Source: an uncultured Ignavibacteriota bacterium
Lineage (GTDB): Bacteria; Bacteroidota; Ignavibacteria; Tepidaquicellales; Tepidaquicellaceae
Direction of reading: 5' to 3'
DNA length: 20,780 nt
Assembly: GCA_903901375.1 (NCBI GenBank)
Contig: CAIUQV010000618.1
Location: 1-20,780 of the forward strand
Positions 15,217 through 20,780 of this stretch are shown here, piece after piece. The notes beneath the pieces are model-generated. The model worked only from the letters and a program-made list of their open reading frames with translations, searched no databases and was not told where the DNA came from. The position numbers and the translations under genes were made by a program. The stretch's first letter is position 1, and the number at the start of each line of letters is the position of its first letter.

Positions 15217-16218
15217 ATGAATAAAAAACTCATTAATCTGTACCTTCTTATAGCTGTTTTTGTGTTTACTCAATGTTCTTTTGCACAAAAACTCTCCGAT
15301 TCGCTTTACTTAATTCAGGAAGACGAAATCACAAAAGTAGTTGACGGTGATACTTTTAAGTTTAAACATTTAGACAAGTCAACACGCCTTCTTTGTATTG
15401 ATACTGAAGAAACTTTTAAAGGTAAAAATGCAAAAGAAAAAACAGATGAAATTGCTAGAGACTGGTTTAATTATTATTACGAACAGAAAGCTGAAAAGAA
15501 CTCTGACCATCCTATAAAACTTGATTCTCCTTTCGGGTATGAAGCAGCATTGTGGGCGCAGAGCTTTTTTAAAGATGTAAAGAGAATCCGCATCGAAAGA
15601 GATGATACCCTTAGAAGTATTGATATATACGGAAGATACTTGGTCTATGTCTTTGCTGAGAAGAATGGAAAATTTGTGAATTATGCACTTGAATGTGTAA
15701 GGCTGGGTTATAGTCCATACTTTAATAAATATGGAAATAGCGCCAGGTTCCATAAAGAATTTGTGGAAGCACAGGAATATGCAAAAGCAAATAAACTCGG
15801 TATATGGAATCCTAATTCAAAATGTTATCCGGATTATGATGAAAGAATTAAATGGTGGAATGAGCGTGCTGATCAGTTAAGTAATTTCTATATGAAGTAT
15901 GTAAATGATAAAAACGTTATAAATCTTCTTAATTCTGATGCTGAAATAAATCTCAGTAATAATGTTGGCAGGGAAGTTACTGTTTTTGGCAATATTGGGG
16001 AAGTATTTACAGACAGGTTCCCTTATCTTCTGCGTACTTCTATATCAAAAGCGGTATCATTTGATATTATTGTAGAAGAGGAAGACTTACCGGTTTACAA
16101 GTCAATTGATATCAAAAGAATGGATAGCTATTATTTCTATTGTACCGGGAAACTTGAAAACAAAGATAGTAGATTTAAAATGAAATTGAAGAATAAAGAT
16201 CAGATAAAATTTGAATGA
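15217..16218 (+). CDS. Secreted staphylococcal-nuclease-like protein with extra C-terminal domain
   Basis: Calcium-dependent DNA/RNA nuclease fold. An N-terminal signal peptide (MNKKLINLYLLIAVFVFTQC) has a likely cut after SFA near residue 24. The catalytic residues known from S. aureus nuclease are all present: Asp43 and Asp45 in VVDGDTF, Arg57 and Glu65 in RLLCIDTEE, and Arg140 in DIYGRYLVYVF. The LGIWNPN ending of the fold follows. An insert of about 35 residues sits between IDTEE and FGYEAALWAQ. The last 100 residues (from about 235) show VGREVTVFGNIGEVF and YYFYCTGKLENKDSRFKMKL, which looks like an OB-fold. That is inference. It begins after the rpsR terminator, so it needs its own promoter, and it converges on the phosphatase gene. 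Confidence 0.85.
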   Translation: MNKKLINLYLLIAVFVFTQCSFAQKLSDSLYLIQEDEITKVVDGDTFKFKHLDKSTRLLCIDTEETFKGKNAKEKTDEIARDWFNYYYEQKAEKNSDHPIKLDSPFGYEAALWAQSFFKDVKRIRIERDDTLRSIDIYGRYLVYVFAEKNGKFVNYALECVRLGYSPYFNKYGNSARFHKEFVEAQEYAKANKLGIWNPNSKCYPDYDERIKWWNERADQLSNFYMKYVNDKNVINLLNSDAEINLSNNVGREVTVFGNIGEVFTDRFPYLLRTSISKAVSFDIIVEEEDLPVYKSIDIKRMDSYYFYCTGKLENKDSRFKMKLKNKDQIKFE

Positions 16219-16257
16219 TAAATTAAAATTGTATTTCTGATTCTCTGAAGATTATAC

Positions 16258-17973
16258 TCAGTTCTTCTTCAGTACTATCATTGTTATATCATCATATTGA
16301 TTAGTGTCTTTTGTAAATTCCTTTAAGTCTTTAAGCAGACAGTTTTGTATACTCTCCGAATTGTCTTTCCTGCATTCGTTTATGACACGTATTAATCGTG
16401 CCTCGGAATATTCTTCATTTATGTTATTCCTTGCTTCGGAGACACCATCTGTGTACATTACAATTATATCTTTGTCTTCCAATACTACTTTCCCGGAATT
16501 ATAACCAATACCGCTTTCAATCACCCCAAGCATTAATCCTCCATTATCAAGATTTATTACTTCGTTTTCTTTGAAAAGGAACGGGGGATTATGTCCTGCA
16601 TTTACATACTCAAATTCATTATTCTCTGTATCAAGTATTCCCCAGAAAAAAGTTATAAACTTTTCCGAACTCGTATTTGAAAATATTAATTCGTTTATCT
16701 TCTGTGTAGCATTTATTAAATCAAAATCTTTATTGTAGAATTTTAAAAAAGAGTGGACAGCGGATTGAATATTTGACATCAAAAGAGATGCAGGTGTCCC
16801 TTTTCCCGATACATCTGCTATTACAAACGCATATTTATCTTCAGTAAGTTTAATTATGTCATAATAATCTCCTCCAACATGTAGTGCAGGTATATTGCAT
16901 CCTGCAGCTGTAAAGCCTTTTATTGCGGGCACTTCTTTAGGTAATAAAGCTAACTGAATTTCTCTCGCAACTTCAAGCTCACTTTCTATCTTTTGTTTTA
17001 CAAGAAATTCATTGAACAGAACTGTATTATCAAGCGATATAACAGAAAGATTTATTAATGACTCTAGAAACTGAATATCACCGATGGTAAAAGAAGATTT
17101 GTTCAGTTTTTCGCCTAACAGTACAATCGTTTCCACGTTGTTATTCGATTTCACGGGAATCATTAACCTGTAACCTGTCTCATATAATCTTTTCCTGAGT
17201 TTATTATCTGAACTTTCATCAATAATTTCAGCATCTTCGATTTCATCAAAGTTCTTTAATAGTTGTTCATCAATGCTAAATTCTTTTCCTGATTCTATAA
17301 CTTTAAAATTCTCAGTTTTGGTTTTTGTAAGCAATACATAATCCTTAATTCCGAAATTTCCAAGTAATGAGTATTTTAAAAGTTTTAAAATTCTTTCTCT
17401 GTCTTGAAAGTTCGTATTGAATTCTTTGCTCAATTCGAACAAAGTTCTTAAGTGCTGAATTTGTGCACTCATATTCTTGTTAAGCAGCTTAATTTCTTCG
17501 AACCTGATAGAGTTTTCAATAGTTGGTGATGAAAGATTAAGCATGGTTTCTATAAAAAGAAGTTCGCTTTTCTTGATTTTCTCTTTGGTTAATTTTTCAC
17601 CCAAACAAAGCACTCCTAATAGTTTGTCAATAAAGTATATCTTGAAGAAATAATTTAATTTGTTATCCCTGAAAAAGTGATTTTCTTTCACAGATTCTAT
17701 TTCAAATATTGGCTCTTTTGGAATATTATAAGAAGTCTTGGTACCTACAAGATTTAAGTTAATACCTTTTATTGCTTTAATCTCAAATGTCTTATCGTCA
17801 CACTCTGGCATATCACACTTAATTAGAATCGCTCCTTTTGTAATCATCATTTTACCCATAATACTCAAAAGTATGTTGCCGAGAATAAACTCTAAATTAA
17901 GATTTGTGTTTATTAATTGTGAGAATTCTATAAGTGAATTCAGTTCAAGCTGTTTGTTAGTTATATCGTCCAT
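16258..17973 (-). CDS. RsbU-like PP2C serine phosphatase with GAF-like sensor domains
   Basis: Dephosphorylates a STAS anti-sigma antagonist in partner switching. The C-terminal third (from about residue 325) is a PP2C/SpoIIE domain: KIESELEVAREIQLALLP linker, GGDYYD (Gly367-Asp372), FVIADVSGKGTPASLLM, FEYVNAGHNPP, IVMYTDGVSEARN and DDITMIVLK, so the metal-binding aspartates are present. The N-terminal 320 residues contain two GAF-like regions (about 10-155 and 175-315) joined by helices with coiled-coil character (ENSIRFEEIKLLNKNM). No membrane segment is seen, so it is cytosolic. It is 51 bases downstream of the HATPase gene on the same strand, consistent with a three-gene operon. What the GAF domains bind is unknown. 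Confidence 0.92.
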   Translation of the reverse strand: MDDITNKQLELNSLIEFSQLINTNLNLEFILGNILLSIMGKMMITKGAILIKCDMPECDDKTFEIKAIKGINLNLVGTKTSYNIPKEPIFEIESVKENHFFRDNKLNYFFKIYFIDKLLGVLCLGEKLTKEKIKKSELLFIETMLNLSSPTIENSIRFEEIKLLNKNMSAQIQHLRTLFELSKEFNTNFQDRERILKLLKYSLLGNFGIKDYVLLTKTKTENFKVIESGKEFSIDEQLLKNFDEIEDAEIIDESSDNKLRKRLYETGYRLMIPVKSNNNVETIVLLGEKLNKSSFTIGDIQFLESLINLSVISLDNTVLFNEFLVKQKIESELEVAREIQLALLPKEVPAIKGFTAAGCNIPALHVGGDYYDIIKLTEDKYAFVIADVSGKGTPASLLMSNIQSAVHSFLKFYNKDFDLINATQKINELIFSNTSSEKFITFFWGILDTENNEFEYVNAGHNPPFLFKENEVINLDNGGLMLGVIESGIGYNSGKVVLEDKDIIVMYTDGVSEARNNINEEYSEARLIRVINECRKDNSESIQNCLLKDLKEFTKDTNQYDDITMIVLKKN

Positions 17974-18024
17974 AATTATCTTTGAACAAATATGGAATAA
18001 AGAGATGTAAAAATAAAGGAATTA

Positions 18025-18480
18025 CTAAATAACCTTTACTAATGTCAGTGAATTAAGGTTTGGTTGTGTGTGGTGAAATTCTATTGAATCCATGGATTTC
18101 TTCATCAATGGTATCCCTAAACCGCCAACTTTGTACTTCGCAAAGTACTCGTTCATATCCGGATTATTCTTCATAGTCGGATCAAATTCTTCGCCTTTAT
18201 AGGAAAGCGTAATTATAAACTTTTTTCCGTTTGTACAGGTCTCAACTTCTATTGCATTGTTCTCGTCATACTTGTAGTTATGCTTAATAATGTTCGTGCA
18301 GGCCTCATCCACGGAAACAAGAATCTGATTGAGGGTATTAGGATCTATTTTTAATATTATTCCTTTCCTCTCTATAAAATCTCGCACCAGTTGTAGATTT
18401 TTGGTGGAGCTGCTAATCACTATTTTATCTTTCTTGTCCAAAGTGTTATACGGTTTCCGTAAATTTATTAATAGCTTCAT
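18025..18480 (-). CDS. RsbW-like anti-sigma serine kinase (HATPase)
   Basis: Binds a sigma factor or other partner and phosphorylates the STAS antagonist. The N box reads VSVDEACTNIIKHNYKY, with the catalytic Glu and the Mg-binding Asn. The G box reads VGGLGIPLMKKSMDSIEF. The start is uncertain. ATG at 18480 (MKLLINLRK) overlaps the STAS gene by 35 bases and has AAGGAA about 6 bases upstream. A longer frame from 18549 would overlap by 104 bases, and its added residues look like a shadow of the STAS gene. TTG at 18441, five bases after the STAS stop, would give MDKKDKIVISSSTKNL, a natural N-terminus for this family. The protein is 151 residues from 18480. No sigma factor gene is adjacent. Confidence 0.88.
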   Translation of the reverse strand: MKLLINLRKPYNTLDKKDKIVISSSTKNLQLVRDFIERKGIILKIDPNTLNQILVSVDEACTNIIKHNYKYDENNAIEVETCTNGKKFIITLSYKGEEFDPTMKNNPDMNEYFAKYKVGGLGIPLMKKSMDSIEFHHTQPNLNSLTLVKVI

Positions 18481-18799
18481 TTTCTTCCTTGGTAATGTTA
18501 AATAGTACTGGAAAACCAAGCATATCAAAAATATTAAAGATTTTGTCACTCATGTTGCAAAGTTTAATATCACCCGCATTGCTCCTCATCGTTTCAATGT
18601 ATGCCATAAATACTCCAAGTCCTGCGCTGCTTATATACGTTAATCCTGAGAAATTAACAACTATCTTAAAACTCTTTAGAGACAATAATTCTTCAAACTT
18701 CTTTTCTAAAATATTTGAAGTATGAGCATCTAAAAAGCCGTTCAAGTAGATTATTACTAATCCGTCTTGCTTTTTTTCGGTTATTGTGAATTCGTCCAT
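18446..18799 (-). CDS. STAS-domain anti-sigma factor antagonist (RsbV-like)
   Basis: Released from its kinase partner when unphosphorylated. The 117-residue single STAS domain shows IIYLNGFLDAHTSNILE and VVNFSGLTYISSAGLGVFMAYIE. Aligned to SpoIIAA, Ser58 is the expected phosphorylation site and Ala59 replaces its second serine. It is first in the minus-strand module, with the kinase gene overlapping its 3' end and the phosphatase third, so kinase, substrate and phosphatase are made together. No SD is before the ATG. Confidence 0.92.
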   Translation of the reverse strand: MDEFTITEKKQDGLVIIYLNGFLDAHTSNILEKKFEELLSLKSFKIVVNFSGLTYISSAGLGVFMAYIETMRSNAGDIKLCNMSDKIFNIFDMLGFPVLFNITKEENEAINKFTETV

Positions 18800-18831
18800 T
18801 TCTAAAATTAATTTTCCGAAAAATTCAAAAT

Positions 18832-18910
18832 ATAATTATCAAAATAAATGACATAATTACGGATACTTTGTACACCGCTCTTAATAGTTATACTCCATAA
18901 TTATCAAAAT
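18832..18910. repeat. 14-base direct repeat ATAATTATCAAAAT
   Basis: Exact copies at 18832-18845 and 18897-18910, 65 bases apart start to start. In this AT-rich spacer chance is possible, but the copies include the only C in each neighbourhood, and they sit just upstream of the STAS gene. Confidence 0.5.
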
Positions 18911-18918
18911 GTTACATT

Positions 18919-19023
18919 CTGTTTAGAATTTTCAATGGACTCTCTACTTTAGTAATGAATTTTATTTCTTATATTAAACAGTATTAAGAAAAATAAATTC
19001 TGTTTAATGTTGTTTAGAATTTC
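18919..19023. repeat. TGTTTA motif cluster with inverted repeat
   Basis: CTGTTTAGAATTTTC at 18919-18933 and TTGTTTAGAATTTC at 19010-19023 are near-identical direct copies. ATTAAACAG at 18973-18981 is a perfect 9-bp inverted match to CTGTTTAAT at 19000-19008 with an 18-base loop. Three direct and one inverted copy of TGTTTA in about 100 bases suggest operator sites or a weak hairpin; function unknown. Confidence 0.45.
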
Positions 19024-19116
19024 GATATATTGCTTTGTATAATTTTATTACTTCAGAAATTATACATTTCAGTAATATTGTTTTAGTTTTTATTAGTAGA
19101 ACGTTATGAAAAATGG

Positions 19117-19269
19117 TTAATAAAAAGTAAAACGTATGAAATTATTTAAAACATTGACGAATATTTCCCTTAAGGATTCAGTGAATTCCTTGTGTTTCTT
19201 TATGCCTTCAAATCTTACTTCTCCTCTTGCATTAAGTTTAATTATTAATTTTGTATGAATAATAAAAAG
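19117..19269 (-). pseudogene. Possible gene remnant, minus strand
   Basis: Fifty open codons end at TAA (19117-19119). No ATG, GTG or TTG is in the frame, and an in-frame TAA lies just upstream at 19270-19272. The translation contains KLIIKLNARGEVRF, EGIKKHKEFTESLRE and IFVNVLNNF, which reads like a real beta-strand then amphipathic helix, with charged and hydrophobic residues in sensible alternation. This is far more protein-like than chance in a spacer. It overlaps the first 15 bases of the sensor gene in antisense. I read it as the decayed 3' end of a lost gene; a functional small protein with a rare start, or chance, cannot be excluded. I do not recognise the family. Confidence 0.3.
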
Positions 19270-20780
19270 TTAGCTATGCCCGCTAAGATAATTTCTGCAT
19301 TCATTCTTTCAGCAGTTTTAATATTTATTTCGGGTATGATTTATTATTTTCTTGAAAAATCAATTTCAGAAACGGATGTTAAAAATCAGATTACTGCCAT
19401 CGCAAAGATTAAATCTGATGAAATATCGAACTGGAGAAAGGAAAGAATTGGAGATGCAAAAGTCCTTTCCAGAAATTCGGAATTTATTTCTGTTTGTAAT
19501 GATTATTTAAAGAATATTAATCCGGATAAAAACTTAATTTCACTTAAGTCAAGGATAGAAGCACTTGCGTTATATAATCAGTATGATAATATGATTCTGG
19601 TAGATAAGTCTGATGTTGTAAAGTATGTATTTAAGGAAGGATTTAAAGATTATGAGACAAAAGCTCTTAAAAAATTTAATGATACTTCTGCCAGTAAGGA
19701 AATATCTTTTTCGGATTTCTATTTGTCAGATAATGATGAAATCCATCTCGATGTTATTGCTCCTTTATTTTTCGAAAATAATTATATTGGAAGTCTGGTC
19801 TTAAGTGTCAATCCTGAAAATGTTCTGTATCCGATGTTACAGAATTTTCCTTATGAGACATCTTCGGGAGAAAATCTCCTCATTAAAGTCGATAATGGTG
19901 AAGTAATTTATTTAAATGAAATCAGGTTTGTAAAGAAATCCGCATTAAAATTTAAAATACCTGTAACAAACGATAATTCTGATATTCTGGCAGTTAAGGC
20001 TGCTAAAGGACAGATTGGTTTGACTGATGGAATCGATTATTTAAAGAATAATGTCACAGGATATATTACTCGAATCTCTAATTCTGATTGGATTCTTATA
20101 ACCAAAATCAATAAAGATGAAATTTATTCGAGTGTAAGGAAAAAGAGTTATTACACTTTATCTCTTTTACTGTTTATAATTCTTGCTGTAAGCCTTAGCT
20201 TCTATTTCTTCTGGAACGAAAGAAAAAAACAAAATTCATACATTCTGAATCAGATTGAACTGCAGACCCAGTACAACAGAAGTCTTATTGAATCCAGTAT
20301 TGACCCTTTGGTAACAATTGACCCTGAAGGCAAAATAACAGATGTAAATCTTGCTACAATAAGAGTTACCGGCCTCTCAAGAGATTTATTGGTCGGTACA
20401 GAGTTTCACAATTATTTTACGGAACCGGATAAAGCCAAGGAAGGGTATTTGAAAGTCTTTAATGATGGTTTTGTAAAAGACTATCCTTTGACTGTCAGGA
20501 ATTTAAGTGGAAGTTTAACTCCGGTTTTGTATAATGCATCTACCTATAAAGATGAGAACGGAAAAGTAATAGGTGTGTTTGCCGCTGCTAGAGATATCAC
20601 TGAATTGGAAAAGGTTCGGGAACTTAGTGAACAACAGGACTGGATTAAATCAGGACTTGCATCACTGAACGATGTTATGAGGGGGAATTTAAACGTATAT
20701 AACTTTGGAAATAATGTGGTTCAGGCTATTTCTCATTATTTAAACGCTGAAGTTAGTGTCTTCTATGCAAATACGGATAA
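19255..20780 (+). CDS. Membrane sensor with periplasmic domain, PAS and GAF (partial, 3' end cut by window)
   Basis: 508 codons are visible and the frame is still open at the window edge. A membrane segment at about residues 9-31 and another at about 300-320 (YYTLSLLLFIILAVSLSFYFF) flank a periplasmic sensor region of about 265 residues that looks Cache-like (start of the domain: KIKSDEISNWRKERIGDAKVL). After the second segment comes a PAS domain (about 343-455: SLIESSIDPLVTIDPEGKITDVN and ends AARDITELEKV). A GAF domain begins near 463 (GLASLNDVMRGNLNV and HYLNAEVSVFYA). This order is typical of large Bacteroidota hybrid histidine kinases, but the kinase part is not in view, so the output could also be a phosphatase or cyclase. 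It is divergent from the partner-switching module. Confidence 0.85.
   Translation, partial: MNNKKLAMPAKIISAFILSAVLIFISGMIYYFLEKSISETDVKNQITAIAKIKSDEISNWRKERIGDAKVLSRNSEFISVCNDYLKNINPDKNLISLKSRIEALALYNQYDNMILVDKSDVVKYVFKEGFKDYETKALKKFNDTSASKEISFSDFYLSDNDEIHLDVIAPLFFENNYIGSLVLSVNPENVLYPMLQNFPYETSSGENLLIKVDNGEVIYLNEIRFVKKSALKFKIPVTNDNSDILAVKAAKGQIGLTDGIDYLKNNVTGYITRISNSDWILITKINKDEIYSSVRKKSYYTLSLLLFIILAVSLSFYFFWNERKKQNSYILNQIELQTQYNRSLIESSIDPLVTIDPEGKITDVNLATIRVTGLSRDLLVGTEFHNYFTEPDKAKEGYLKVFNDGFVKDYPLTVRNLSGSLTPVLYNASTYKDENGKVIGVFAAARDITELEKVRELSEQQDWIKSGLASLNDVMRGNLNVYNFGNNVVQAISHYLNAEVSVFYANTD

Larger units (their letters stand above)
18800..19254. other. AT-rich divergent spacer with short repeats (455 bases)
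   Basis: Lies between the STAS gene (minus) and the sensor gene (plus) and has no convincing full gene. It contains a 14-base direct repeat, a cluster of TGTTTA motifs with an inverted copy, and near its right end a minus-strand open stretch with protein-like coding (19117-19269), each described separately. It probably holds the promoters of both flanking genes. Confidence 0.6.

Noticed and set aside
15379..15753. 124-codon minus-strand frame inside the nuclease gene
   Set aside because: It is antisense to the catalytic core with all active-site residues on the plus strand; no independent support.
16219..16257. Terminator between the convergent nuclease and phosphatase genes
   Set aside because: The 39-base gap holds no inverted repeat of useful length, so none is called.

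Overview
The window looks like a chromosomal segment of an AT-rich, menaquinone-using bacterium of the Bacteroidota/Chlorobi (FCB) group, perhaps Ignavibacteria-like. This placement is inferred from gene content: most genes lack a Shine-Dalgarno (SD) sequence, promoter candidates resemble the Bacteroidota TAnnTTTG -7 box, and there is a LolC/E permease, MenG and an RsbV/W/U-type partner-switching set. It cannot be proved without a database search. No insertion sequence, phage gene, CRISPR array or rRNA is visible.

Layout. Positions 1-10590 are nearly all plus-strand housekeeping genes: aspS, ahcY, tRNA-Thr(CGU), an unrecognised 142-residue protein, ybeY, topA, a XerC/D recombinase, prfB, a LolC/E-type permease and menG. 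From ybeY to menG the genes are tightly packed, many with gaps of a few bases or short overlaps. prfB is the full RF2 gene read through a programmed +1 frameshift at an in-frame TGA, so its protein starts at 7587 and not at the first ATG of the long downstream frame. A strong symmetrical hairpin at 10749-10784 separates this block from a convergent minus-strand group, pepF-leuC-leuD: an exported M3 oligopeptidase and a two-subunit aconitase-family dehydratase.

A 313-base AT-rich divergent spacer then leads to a lone rpsR (ribosomal protein bS18) with its own terminator, followed by a secreted staphylococcal-nuclease-like protein. Converging on it is a minus-strand partner-switching module: a STAS anti-sigma antagonist, a HATPase anti-sigma kinase and a GAF-GAF-PP2C phosphatase, with no sigma factor nearby. 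A 455-base spacer rich in short repeats separates it from a divergent membrane sensor with PAS and GAF domains that runs off the end of the window.

How it fits together. The first half serves translation, ribosome maturation, topology, chromosome dimer resolution, methyl-cycle salvage, lipoprotein sorting and menaquinone methylation. The last quarter is signalling. The most interesting cross-cutting signal is the uneven use of SD sequences. The prfB frameshift site has a perfect AGGAGG, and leuC and leuD each carry AAAGGAG at proper spacing, while almost every other start has none. The window also carries the gene for bS18, one of the proteins implicated in masking the anti-SD in Bacteroidota ribosomes. 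I did not find a clearly new multi-gene system. The best candidates for something undescribed are the spacer at 18800-19254 and the 142-residue protein.
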